This document shows positions 1 through 10,089 of a DNA stretch of 64,000 nucleotides, piece after piece. The stretch is from Austropuccinia psidii (taxonomy: Eukaryota; Basidiomycota; Pucciniomycetes; Pucciniales; Sphaerophragmiaceae), in NCBI GenBank assembly GCA_023105745.1, contig JALGQZ010000019.1, positions 930,001-994,000 of the forward strand, in the 5' to 3' direction. Both the position numbers and the translations under genes were made by a program. Under the pieces are notes generated by a model. It worked only from the letters and a program-made list of their open reading frames with translations. It was not told the origin of the DNA and did not search any database. Positions within the stretch are counted from its first letter, which is position 1, and each line of letters opens with the position of its first letter.

Positions 1-835
1 TTAAAACGATTTAAAAAGTAAAAGAACCAATTAAAATGATTTAATAAGATGAAAGCGCAAGTTGATAAGAATTTGAAAGATTTTAATGAGATCGAAGGCC
101 AATTTTGATCCAAGTTATTAAGATAAATTAAATGTGATAAGATTCCTAATGAGATTAAATTTAAAGGTAATTGATCTGTGAAATAAATTATTAAATGAAT
201 TAAGATGATTAACTAGAAGATTGCAATGATAAAAATGTGAGAGATTAGTTGATGAGATTAAGATTTTTTGTAAGATTATGATAGAAATGTAGAAAGAAAT
301 CACAAACTTGAATGATTTGTTTTGCTAATCTTTTTGAAAGATTTGAGTTATCTTCTATTAATTCAGTTAAATAAAGTAATCCACTGGCTAAGGAACCGAA
401 AAGATTTGGAAGAAGATGATGATTAGAATGATTCAAGATCAAGATCAAGATCAAAGTGACTCACAAAGACAAATTAATCCGAAACTGATGACTAGAAAAC
501 TGAAAACGAATGTTAAAAGATGTAAGATGACCATAATTTTGATGAATTTGGATAAATTTGGATAAATTTGGATAAATTGAAATAAATTTTTGGATAAATT
601 TTTGAAATTTTTGAATTTTTGAATTTAAGGAGCATAGAAAATTAAAAATTTATAAAGGAGTTGTAATTTCAAATTTCAAATTTTTGACTAAATTAGTTTT
701 AAAACTCAGACAAAAAAATTCTCAGACTAAAAAAAACTCAGACGAAAAAACTCAGACAAAAAAACTCCGACTCGTTTCAAATTTAGAAATTAAAAATTAA
801 AAATTAAAAATTATTGACGCGAAAATCAAAAATCA
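1..835. other. Low-complexity spacer with short tandem repeats
   Basis: No assignable gene. The first 500 bases are rich in GAT/AAG on the + strand and translate into charged, coiled-coil-like stretches full of stops; this could be very decayed retrotransposon gag, but I see no diagnostic motif. Bases 541-590 repeat a 10-mer GATAAATTTG, 704-773 repeat a 15-17-mer built on ACTCAGAC plus an A-run, and about 787-818 repeat AAATT. These repeats lie just upstream of the first Harbinger transposase relic. Confidence 0.4.
704..773. repeat. Tandem repeat of ACTCAGAC-A(n), about five units
   Basis: Five consecutive units of the form (A)CTCAGAC/CTCCGAC followed by a run of A are visible, 15-17 bases each, with small length changes in the A-run. 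The last unit carries CTCCGACTCG. Function unknown; it sits about 60 bases before the first recognisable transposase-like sequence and could lie within the outer part of that element. Confidence 0.7.
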
Positions 836-1711
836 ACTTTGGAGCGCTTGGAAAATTTGCACGTAATTTTCACGTCAGCAGGGGCTCCGTTATTGCAATA
901 ATATCAAGGTGGGTCATAAAGTCAATAATTCATTATCAAAAAGAATAGCTTGTTTGGCCAGATAATTTGAGAAGGCAGAAGATGTCACAGTTTATGCGGC
1001 AAGAAGGTTTTGAAGGGTGTATAGGCTTTGTTGGGGGAACATTTCCAATTTATCAAAGCCATCTTGGCAGGGCAAAGTGTACTTTGATAGCAAAAAGTGT
1101 TATTCAATTAATGCTCAAATAATATGTGATGGTGATAAAAATATCACAGATGGGATTGCTGGCTGGCCTGGATCTTGTGCTGATGCAATGGTCTACAAGG
1201 AGATGGGACTTTTCAAAAATCCACATCTTTTTTTGATAAAGGTAAGGAATGTGTCTTTCCAATTCAAATATTTAAACTAACATGTTTGTCCTAAACAGGC
1301 CAATACTTATTGGCAGATTGGGTGTACCCCCTTACTGAAATGCTCATGCCTTCATTCAAAGTGCCAACCAATACAGAATTTAATTTTTGCTTGGCAAGGT
1401 CACACATACAAAATGAACATGTGGTTGGTATTCTCAAAGGTAGATGGGTGTCTGAGAGAAATGAGGTTGAAATCAAATGACAAGGATGATATAACAAGCT
1501 ATGTTGATTGGATAAAGGCATGCTGTATTCTACACAACATGCTTTCTCATATAAGAGACTTGTGGGATGCTCTGAGTGAAGAAGAGAAAGATAGATTACC
1601 TGTGCAACTAGCAATTGACAAGCCAACTCCCACAGCAGCAGAATTTTGTAATCAAGTCAAGAACAGATGTGTATTCCACAATTATTCTATTGGAACTCTT
1701 CCAGTTGCTTG
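836..1711 (+). pseudogene. PIF/Harbinger DDE transposase relic 1
   Basis: Broken DDE-type endonuclease of the PIF/Harbinger superfamily (DNA cut-and-paste transposase). Traces of the N-terminal helical region (LERL..., then RVGHKVNNSLSK) start near 838. The block GFEGCIGFVGGTFPIY (1015-1056) is the first catalytic motif, but the expected Asp codon at 1033-1035 reads GGG (Gly). A frameshift near 1057 leads into KPSWQGKVYFDSKKCYS and then PGSCADAMVYKEM, the second-Asp motif. A T-run indel near 1228-1235 and an intron (1242-1298) precede GQYLLADWVYPLTEML (third Asp), then RSHIQNEHVVGILKGRW with the Glu. Another frameshift near 1445 leads to DWIKACCILHNML and a stop at 1710. It is paired convergently with the SANT-like gene on the other strand. 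Not functional: at least three frame breaks and a lost Asp. The superfamily is clear; the subfamily is not tested. Confidence 0.85.
1242..1298 (+). other. Spliceosomal intron in Harbinger relic 1
   Basis: The conserved reading GAT AAA G|GC CAA TAC is interrupted by 57 bases beginning GTAAGG and ending ACAG, with a CTAAC branch-point match at 1277-1281. Removing it joins the FFDK-like end of the upstream exon to GQYLLAD. The same phase and position is used in Harbinger relic 2. Confidence 0.75.
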
Positions 1712-1802
1712 AATGATTTATTATTGAATTTTCCAATTATGAATAAGTTGAATATAAAATAAACCTAATTACACAGAATTTTAAAGGAGAAATTAAAACA
1801 AT

Positions 1803-3504
1803 TCAAGACTTGGAAATAAGTTCCAAGTATTTATGTATCTCTTTTGGAGTCATGCCCTGCTTATACAATTCAGTTATTGCTTCTAATCTTTCCACTCTTC
1901 TAGACATTTCAATTTCATCATCATCTTTTTTTTTTTGCTCCATTTCCTCTCTTTTCAGCTCAAATTCTAACTTTGTACAATTCAATGATTCTTCAAGTGC
2001 TATTTGGGCATTTCTTGAATTCCAATTCAGCCGTCTAAAATGCATGCTGATTACTAATTTCCAATAAGCAAATTTCCTTGTGCTCTTTCATTTCCATTAG
2101 CTTTAATTTTTCTTCTTTTTAATCTTGATCACAATCATACTGCATTTTTATCTGTAATTGCTCATTAACCTGATGATTTTGGATTTCAAGCTTATGGTCA
2201 AGCATACCAAATATTGCTTATTGTTTTTTTTAGTAAAACCTTGGATGGAATTAGAGTTTGATTTCCCAATTGTTTTATTTGATGAAATTTAGATGACATG
2301 ATTTTTATGGTTGATTCTTTCCAATTGGTTTGTACTTTGTGAGCAGTTGTGCTCTGATTGGACATTTCCAACTGACTATCTTCAGCTGAAATTACTATAT
2401 TTGATGGTTGTTCATTTGATACATCTTTATCAGATGAATGATCTGTTTCACTGACTACTTGTGATTCAGTATCCAACTCATATGAATTGATGCTATGTTT
2501 ATCAGTATCAAGCTCTTCATTTATTTTAGTCATACTGTCAAATACATTGTGTCCTATGACATTTTTCTTGTTATCAAATATGGCTACCATTTGATTGAAG
2601 CATGGACAGTGAGAATTCACATCTTCTTGGAGTGTGTTATTAGTCATTAGGTCCAGTCCTTGGCCTGTCCCTTTCAAAAACTGGGCTGTTTGAACAAATT
2701 TCCTTTCATATGTTCTCCAATGCTGTTGAAGGTTTCAACCACTTAGATTTAGTGTGCCTTCTTCATGATGTGAATTCAAATAAATTGCAAAATGTTTGAA
2801 AGCCTGGGCATGTGTATGTTTCTTTTTTCCCCAGTTTTTCTTTTTGCTATCTCCAAATAGATCAAGATTATTTAAAAGATAAAATTTATGTGTTTAATTA
2901 AATTAAATGACTCACCATGATAGTTCTCCTTGTTTTCTAAGTAGGAAAAAATATGTTCAAAATCAGATTGGATGAATGGTGGATTTTTATTGTTTCTGGA
3001 TTTCTCAATGATTTTTTGTCTTTTATCATGTTCTAATTCTTTCTTGGTGCGTCATTTTCTCTTTTGCTTCTCATTTCACAAAGTAGCACTACTTTTTTTG
3101 AATAATGTTGACTACTGAGTCTGTGCTGTTTGAGATTGGACAGGCAAGTCAAATTCCTCTCTGACATGTAAGAAATTATTGGATAAGGCTATAATTGAAT
3201 GTTTGTCTCTTTCATTTCTATATTGTGAGTCATTATCAGGCATAGCTGAAATCAAATTATTCAATTCATGTTCCATAACATGTAATGAAGTATTAGATTG
3301 TCTATAAATATTGTTCTGTGGATAAATACCAGAGTTATTTCCACTTTGCTGCATATATGGGCTCACAACGTGGTGGAGTTGGTTGAAATGATCATCAATT
3401 TTATATTGTGGAAAATTCTCTTGAATATTTTGATGTTGGTCTGGAAATGAGCTGGGTTGCAAATTAATAATTTGTCGCACCTCATTATCCTGATTGCTAT
3501 TCAA
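1803..3504 (-). pseudogene. SANT/Myb-like Harbinger partner protein relic 1
   Basis: PIF/Harbinger elements usually encode a second protein with a SANT/Myb-like DNA-binding domain that helps the transposase bind DNA; this looks like that partner. Read on -, the parts in order are: a Gln/Asn-rich N-terminus (3504-3112); a charged segment with PPFIQSDFEHIFSYLENKEN (about 3000-2920); a probable intron; LFGDSKKKNWGKKKHTHAQA and AFKHFAIYLNSHHEEGTLN (about 2870-2750); a stop codon in place of a residue after LNLSG; LQQHWRTYERKF; KGTGQGLDLMTN; CPCFNQMVAIFDNKKN (2620-2570); an acidic Ser/Thr-rich stretch; and a coiled-coil-like C-terminus ending GMTPKEIHKYLELISKS, with the stop near 1803. The gene runs head-on into the transposase, with about 90 bases between the two stop codons. 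It has several frame breaks. The pairing and DNA-binding role are inferred from the superfamily. Confidence 0.7.
2849..2915 (-). other. Probable intron in partner relic 1
   Basis: On -, the coding block ending NKENYHG runs straight into a GTGAGT donor (complement of ACTCAC at 2910-2915). The next conserved block begins LFGDSKKKNW. No clean AG lies exactly before it; the nearest is the AG of GATAG near 2848, so the original acceptor may have decayed. Confidence 0.45.
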
Positions 3505-4603
3505 GATACCAAAACCTGTTCTTAATAGAAGTGATAAAAATGATTTTTTAGTTGGGCATCTAACTCAAATAATATATATTTTGATTTATAAGTATAAAAG
3601 TTTGAGTTCTGACTAGGGAATAAAGTAGATTCATTGCGTAGCATAAGTCTTTGATAGAGAAATAATTCCCTTTTAAAAACGTGAGATTTACAACTTTAAA
3701 TAAAAAAAAATCTAAAAAACCAAAAAGATAGTCTAAGAGACTGTTTTATAGATCATGAGCCAGTCATGAGCCACCAGAAAACATGGTTCATGACCTGGAT
3801 CATGAACATAAATTTAATGAATAAACACATTAGTCGTGAGCCAGGTTTTAAATTTCAATGAACTAAAAAATACATGGGATTGAACCCCACTATTAATTTT
3901 TTTTAAAATTTGATCTCTACCAAAATTAAATTAAATTATAACTAAGAAACCTTTTTAAATTTTGCTAAGATTAATTTTTAATATCATAAGATAATAATGG
4001 GGGAATTCAAATGGGCCAGTTAATTAGCTTAAAATTTAACCTAAATGTAAGTTACATATTTATCAATTAAATTTAATTCAAAAATACTACTGATTATTTT
4101 CACTTAAAAATAAAACAGAAAAATGAAAATATTAAATTTTAACTCTAAAAAAAATCTATGTTCTTGATTTTGGTCATACATGAGTCAGTCTTCTGTACTA
4201 ACACCTGATTTCATCATGTGAAAATTTTTTGAGGTGATCAGATTTGAACTGAAATATGAGTTTTGATAAAAATCTCTTCAATTCATATCATCAAGATTTG
4301 AAAATTTTTAATACCTAAATATTTTGAGTAAAGGGTACAACTAAAGAATTCTAGATGCCCAAAGTCACTTCAGGACACCAAAACATCAAAGATTTTCCCA
4401 TAATCTGACTTTTGAGCAAAATGGATGACCTTGAAGAAAAGTGGAATTCATTACTTGGATTCAAGTCTTTTCCATCCTTTGATGTTTTGATTTCACCAAA
4501 TAGTTCTTTTGAGTACTCAAATTGGGAAAAAAATCTTTGGTGATATAAAAATTTATGAGGGAGCCTTATAGGATGTTTTAAAAACACAATAAAATATATA
4601 CAG
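3505..4603. other. Spacer between two Harbinger elements
   Basis: AT-rich DNA with no recognisable gene. It contains a cluster of CATGA motifs (3753-3843) and a tRNA-like relic (3871-3930, minus strand), described separately. Bases 4351-4587 hold one open stretch on - with no motif I recognise. Confidence 0.4.
3740..3930 (-). repeat. Candidate tRNA-derived SINE or tRNA relic
   Basis: On -, TTTGGTAGAGATC (complement of 3912-3924) resembles an A box. About 33 bases on, GGGGTTCAATCCC (complement of 3876-3888) resembles a B box and can fold as a five-pair T-arm with loop GTTCAAT. That spacing suits a tRNA without a long variable arm, but the anticodon arm is a run of A/T and no acceptor stem is preserved. 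Downstream on -, the TCATGA-rich block could be a SINE body. I see no poly-A/T tail or target duplication. It could also be a lone decayed tRNA gene or chance. Confidence 0.3.
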
Positions 4604-5767
4604 ATGTTTTCAAAGAATCTTCAATTGAAAAATTTTAACTTGGAAATTATTTTGAGTGTGAGGGAAGAGGATTCCAAACAATCAGTTAAAAAATCACAAG
4701 AAGGATTTAATCAAATTTACAACAGGATCAAAGATCATGAGATCATCCAAAATAACAATAAAGCACAACAGATTCCAGTGGCACATCAACTTGCCTTGAC
4801 ATTAGAGCGCCTTGGATCAAATGTAAATTCAGAATCCATTGGGAAATTTTCTAGTAATTTGAAATTGAGCTGTGGGGCTGTTATCTTATGTTCAAGGAGG
4901 GTAATAAAAGCAAATAACTCAATTAAAGCTGAATTTTTGTGCTGAATTAATCAGGAGAAAATTAATAACATCTCTCAAGTGATTACACATGAAGGTTTCA
5001 ACAGGTGTGTGGGTTTCATTTATGGAACAATATTTCCAATTTATCAAGAACCAGATATCCATCCACAGGTTCATTTCAATAGGAAGAAACATTACTCTTT
5101 TAATTCAAAAATTGTGTGTAACTAAAATTTGAAAATTACAAGTGTGATGGTAGGGTGGCCAGAGTCATGTTCTGATGGCCATGTTTATAGAAATATGAAT
5201 ATCTACAAAAAATCCTGACTATCATTTTGATCCAGGTGTGTTTTTTTCTCCTTTATATTTAATAAATAATTTTAAGGCTGATACAACTGAACAGGCCAAT
5301 ACTTATTTTCTGATTCAGAATATCTGTTGGGCCTCAGTTTAATACCTTCTTACAAATCTCCAGAAACAGATCAAAAGATCAATTGGGAATTCAACTATTT
5401 CTTGGAAAAATCACAGTTGAGGAATGAGCATATGTTTGGAATATTAAAGGGGAGATATAGCTCACCAAAGGAGTTAAATTTGCATCTAAATGAAAAATAA
5501 CATATGAGAGATTACATAAAATGGATAGCATGTTTTTGCATTTTGCACAATATATTATCCAGTTTGAAGGATGGATCAGAGGAACTATAGGTAGACAAAC
5601 ATGTGGAAAATTTGCCATCTAATGATCCAATCCTGCACAATCATGTTCCAGAGGGATTTCACCAAAATATTACTAATTCTTGTGTAGAACACAATCACAA
5701 AAATCAATGTGTTACCAATGAAATCCTAGTGTTGTTTCAGTTTAATAAAGATTTACAAATTACATAG
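4604..5767 (+). pseudogene. PIF/Harbinger DDE transposase relic 2
   Basis: A second, diverged PIF/Harbinger transposase. The 5' part (4604-4945) is open and shows PVAHQLALTLERLGSN, SIGKFSSNLKLSCGAVI and RRVIKANNSIKAEF, the N-terminal helical region of the family. Next come HEGFNRCVGFIYGTIFPIY, where Tyr (TAT at 5021-5023) replaces the first catalytic Asp, and GWPESCSDGHVYRNM with the second Asp. After a 59-base intron (5236-5294) follow GQYLFSDSEYL (third Asp) and RNEHMFGILKGRYSSP (Glu). CFCILHNIL marks the C-terminal part. Several stops (for example after KIVCN, and at LNEK) make it a pseudogene. It has a convergent SANT-like partner on -, as in the first element, and the two transposases differ too much to be recent duplicates. 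The superfamily call is secure. Confidence 0.82.
5236..5294 (+). other. Spliceosomal intron in Harbinger relic 2
   Basis: GAT CCA G|GC CAA TAC is split by 59 bases starting GTGTGT and ending ACAG, with CTGA just before the acceptor as a weak branch match. Its phase and position match the intron of relic 1 exactly. Confidence 0.7.
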
Positions 5768-5825
5768 ATATTAAAAGAAGAAGTAATACACATAGTAATC
5801 ATAATATTTCTAAGTTTTTATTTGT

Positions 5826-7154
5826 CAAATAGAACCAAAATCTCTTTAATTTATTCTTTTTACATCCTTTTTGCGATCATCTGAGAGATTAAATCTGTCC
5901 CATTTGTTTCTTTAATGTTTTATTTTTCAATTGAAAGCCTTTCACTTTGGTTCAGAAATTGAAATCAGTGCAATTCATCCTCCATCTTTTGATTCTCTTC
6001 ATCATGGAGGGCTTCAAGTTCTTGATACTCACATTTTTTCTATATATCCATAAGTCTAAATTCATCTTCTCTTTCAGAATGGACCTTCTGAAAAGATATT
6101 TTAGACTTAAATTGATTGTCCTTCAATTTTAATTTTCAATCCATTGTTCTAATATGTGATTTATCATTTTCTATTGATCTTAGATGGAAAGGGAGGAATA
6201 GTACCCTGGTTATTCTCCCCATTGTTTGAAGCAGAGATACTCTGAGGTTGCTTCTGGCTTTAAGCTAATATTAAGATAATAGATCATTTATGATTATACA
6301 CTGCTTGTGTCTTTTCTTATTGAATAATACTTGATCTTTGATTATTATCAAATGCTTATGTGATCTGATCAAATTCTTCATTGACTGACACATGAGAATC
6401 TTCCTGTTCAAAATCATTTAGATCTTGATCTTCATTAGAATTTCCATTCAGGATCAAGGAGGAATCAATTTCAAAACCTTTTGTAGAATTGTTGCTCCCT
6501 ATATCATCAAGCTGGTTGGCCTCAAATAATAATTTTTCCCTATTTCTTCCATATAATTGAGAAGAATCAATATTGGACTTATGATATAAGATTTCATTCA
6601 TTAAATTGAAACATGGAATTTGGGCTTCTGAATTCTCGCAAATAGATGTCACTAAACACAGATCAATTCCATCTTCTGTGAAAGTTTGTGCAGATTCAAT
6701 GTACTTCTTTTTATATGTTTGCCAATGTTTCTGTAAGTTCCTCCCATTGAGCCTTGAGGTGCCTTTCACATGGTGAGAATTGAGATATCTTGAAAATAAC
6801 TCAAAAAGCTTGAAGTTGAGTCAATTTTTTTTTCCCCCAGAATCCCTTTTGGCACACCTAAAAGAGAACTACAGTGATTCAATCTGTGTCAGTAAAAAGA
6901 CTAAAAATAAAAACAATCATGATAAAAATACCATCATAATTTTCTGTATTCTGAATTTAAGTACAAATATTCTCAAAATCAGAGTAAAAAAACAGAATAT
7001 TTTTCTCTCCAAGAAAATTTTTATTCTGTTGTTTATCCCTTTCAATTGCTTCTATATCTTCCATACTTGTTTTCTCTGATAATTTAGACTTAATACGGCA
7101 ATGCCTTTTTGGTTTTGGTGGTCCACATGGGCTTTCCTTATGGATTTGGTTCAT
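5826..7154 (-). pseudogene. SANT/Myb-like Harbinger partner protein relic 2
   Basis: The partner gene of the second Harbinger element, read on -. It starts near 7154 with a basic region (PCGPPKPKRHCRIKSK), then KLSEKTSMEDIEAIERDK and ILFFYSDFENI, which parallels SDFEHIFSYLEN of partner 1. After a degraded stretch come ELFSRYLNSHHVKGTSR and LNGRNLQKHWQTYKKKYIES, the SANT-like core, then IPCFNLMNEILYHKSN (compare CPCFNQMVAIFDNKKN in partner 1) and an acidic tail to 6356. Further down, a stop-broken charged region ends in a trace like IAKRM.KE.IKEILVLF near 5830-5880, matching the C-terminus of partner 1. This makes the two-gene layout the same in both elements. The role in DNA binding is inferred from the superfamily. 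Confidence 0.65.
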
Positions 7155-8108
7155 GGCCTTACTGGCTTGATTACTTGAGGAACTGAATTCCAGCTGGTTA
7201 TGATTGAATAAATCATTTCAATTTAAAACACACAACTCTTCAGTGATCAGAGGGATTTATCTGTTTATATCCAAATCCGTAGAGGCTGTTTGATCATTTA
7301 GAATGCCTCCAGGCCTTGATAAAGGGGAAATGTATGAAAAATAGTCCATAAAAGATCATATGACAAAATAAGCTTGTTTGATGAATAAAGGATGGAAGAG
7401 TATTAAAAATTTCAAACCTTGATTAATCGAGATGAGTCCATAATATGGAAAAATAATGTAGTGCTTGCGGAGATATTTTTTATGTTCGTGGATCTCTGTA
7501 GGTTGTCTCTGCGCACATCTGAGCACAGATCCGCAAGCTACCTATGAGGGTGGCTTGTGGCTAGCTTATGGGTCTTAAACTCTATTCATCAGAAAGCTAA
7601 AATTGAGTATTTGAGAGACTGAATTATTATTAACCCTAATGAGGCTCAGTTTTTACCGGATTTGGGAAAAACAGTCTTTCTGGATTTTCCTCGAAAACAC
7701 CCCGTGAGAAAGCTTCAAATAAGGAAAAAAAAAGTTTCAAATACGGCTAAAAAATTTTCACATCAGATCTTTTAGTGGAAACTTTTTTCTGGGTCTCTCA
7801 AACTCTCTTTCCCAGAAAATTTTTTGATCCTCACTTCATCATAAAATTATTATTTTTTCCTCTCAAACCTTCATCACACATTAAACTTATTTTTGGAAAT
7901 TAATTCAACAAATTTGCAAGTCTGTGGCCTTCAAATCAAATCGGCCCGGATCAGGAGTCTTTCTGCACTGTGAGAAATCATTCTGAAACTTCTCTTACTG
8001 AAAGAATGGTACACTTGGCTTTCATATGATTCTGACTATGCAATATTTCTTTTTTTAGTACTTGAATTTTGTTCTGGAAACATTTTAAGGAATAACTTCG
8101 GCAATTAG
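7155..8108. other. Spacer upstream of partner relic 3
   Basis: No gene recognised. Bases 7456-7545 form a loose inverted repeat (GCTTGCGGAGAT on one side, ATCCGCAAGC on the other) and are less AT-rich than the surroundings. Bases 7690-7770 repeat a TTCAAATA(A/C)GG motif. This stretch might hold the outer end or promoter of the element carrying partner relic 3, but that is a guess. Confidence 0.35.
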
Positions 8109-9713
8109 GATGGCAGAGGTGAATTTAAGCAAATTTCTTTTTAAGAAAGAGTGACTGGTTTAGCTAATGAGTATATGGCTTATATGAATGGACCAAATCC
8201 CACAAAAGAAACACAAAATAGGACCTATGTACCAATCAATTCTGGTGATGCACCTCTGAATTCACATAGTTCACCTCAGATTTTTTAAGGAGGTTTCCAA
8301 CAGGACCAGAGTGGGGCTAGGAATTCTATGGAAAATGAGGAAAATGATCAGCTTGAATAACCTCATTACCATTGTGAACAACAAAATCTGAAAGAAAATC
8401 AACATAGAGAGCAACATACGCTTACCATGCAACATGTTTGGAATCAACACCCTCTTTGTTTCCACTATTAGAGGGCCATCTTTAATATGAACTGGAATAA
8501 TGAGGCCCAATTTAAACAAGCACACATACAAGACCCTGGGTAGATCAACTAATGGTACCTTTACAAACAATGAGCTTCAAGGTAAACTGGTCACCCCAAT
8601 TGGTCCAACTCAATAAGTTGAACAATTAAAATTGACGCTTTCAAGATCAGAAAGTTCCCTAAGTTTTCCAGTCACTCAGGAAAGTGAGGAAGAATACCAA
8701 TTGAGCTTAGCAATTAAGAAACCTGGAAAAGATTCAAAAGAGGCCCAAAAAGTGAAAGAAGAAAGGTAAGCGCGCCAGAAATTCACAATTAACTGAAACC
8801 AACTTTTCAAATATATTCACATATATTGAAGAGGAGGAGAATCACAACAAAATTTTTGGCAGAAAACACAAATGAAAGTATTGGAAAGAAGCATATGACA
8901 AAAACTGCCACGTACAAGCTGTTTTCTGGGTACCTCAATGAGCTTAACCCAGAACTTTACCTGAGTGGCTGACATTATTTGTAAATATTTAGAACTTACA
9001 AAAATAAATATGCGACCACTTGCGCATAGGCCAAGGAGATGGGGGAAGGCTTAACAGAGGAAGATCTGGGGATGACAATGGGCAAGAAATTGGATTTTAT
9101 GTTTCAATTCTACATAGGGGTGGACAACATATTTGGAACAAACCCTAATATTGAATCACTAAATGAATTTAAGTGATTCAGATGATGATACCAAGTAAAA
9201 AACAACTGAAGAGACTAACTCAGGCGTGTCAGAATATGAGATGCAACAAAAGTGGAGATCTCATTACCATAAGACCAAAAAGAGGGTGAAATCTCACAAT
9301 TCAATTTCACCCCAAGAAGTGTTCAGTCAAGAAATCAAACAATAAAATAATAATGCAGTTAATTTGAAGAAGACCCACATCAACATGTGAGATGTAAATG
9401 AAAGTGAGGAATATGAATCAAATGAAGATCACATGAGATTTCTGAGTGATTATGTTTAATTCCAAAACAAGAAGTCGGAAACTGATTCCACACATCAAAA
9501 AGAAGCACGAAACGAAGAGTTCAATTTAGGACAAGCTACATTTTCCAGGCAGCCGCACCTTGACAAGGAAGAACACACTTGTTTAAAAGAGAAGAGTGAG
9601 CAAAATTATGATTTTGAGAACAAAAAAATTGAGAAAAAAGGGATGATATAGAGAGAACGCATAGAAGCTGAAGCATGTACTAAAGAGACAGAGGCCAAGC
9701 TGGAAATATCCTG
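8109..9713 (+). pseudogene. SANT/Myb-like Harbinger-type partner relic 3
   Basis: Another copy of the SANT-like partner family, now on +. An ATG at 8109 could be the old start (MAEVNLSKF). A polar, Gln/Asn/Ser-rich N-terminal half follows with many frame breaks. The core is clear: ETNFSNIFTYIEEEENHNK and FG (about 8800-8860), then a frameshift into GKKHMTKTATYKLFSGYLNE and LNPELYLSG, FRTYKNKYATTC, AKEMGEGLTEEDLGMTMGKK and FQFYIGVDNIFGTNPNIESL (about 9090-9165). This order matches the other partner copies. The tail is acidic and then coiled-coil-like, with ERIEAEACTKETEAKLEIS ending at a stop near 9713. No transposase of this family is visible next to it. At least six internal stops. The family is recognised by comparison with the other copies in this window; its function is inferred. 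Confidence 0.6.
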
Positions 9714-10089
9714 AGAATTGATAATTTATGGGAATTAAAATGAAGATGTTACTTGTTCTATGATATTTGTTTTATTATTTTCTGTATTATTAGTACTCTG
9801 GTGAGACAACTTCCAATGAAAGCAATAAATTCTGTTATTCGTGTTTATGAAATTCCAAATATATGTGAGTCAACCTTTAAACAGCCTTAGATACCTAAGA
9901 GCTATCCTAAATATAAGCATGATTAACAATGGGTGGCCCTCATAAAATGGATAAAAATACCATTCTTGCCATTGTTATTAACTTCAAATTTATTTCAACA
10001 AAAAAAATCTTTTTCTGCTTCATCATATGAGTTACTCATATCAATAAAGAAGTAAATGAAATAGCTTTTTAAAGATTCAGATTCTTTGA
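9714..10089. other. AT-rich spacer
   Basis: I see no coding signal or structured repeat here. Confidence 0.4.

Noticed and set aside
118..454. Two minus-strand open stretches near the left edge
   Set aside because: Low-complexity Asn/Leu/Ile/Ser translations of a GAT-rich strand, with no motif or start context.
704..773. Repeat with spacers, considered as a CRISPR array
   Set aside because: The units are directly adjacent with only A-runs between them. There are no unique spacers, no cas genes, and the sequence is eukaryotic.
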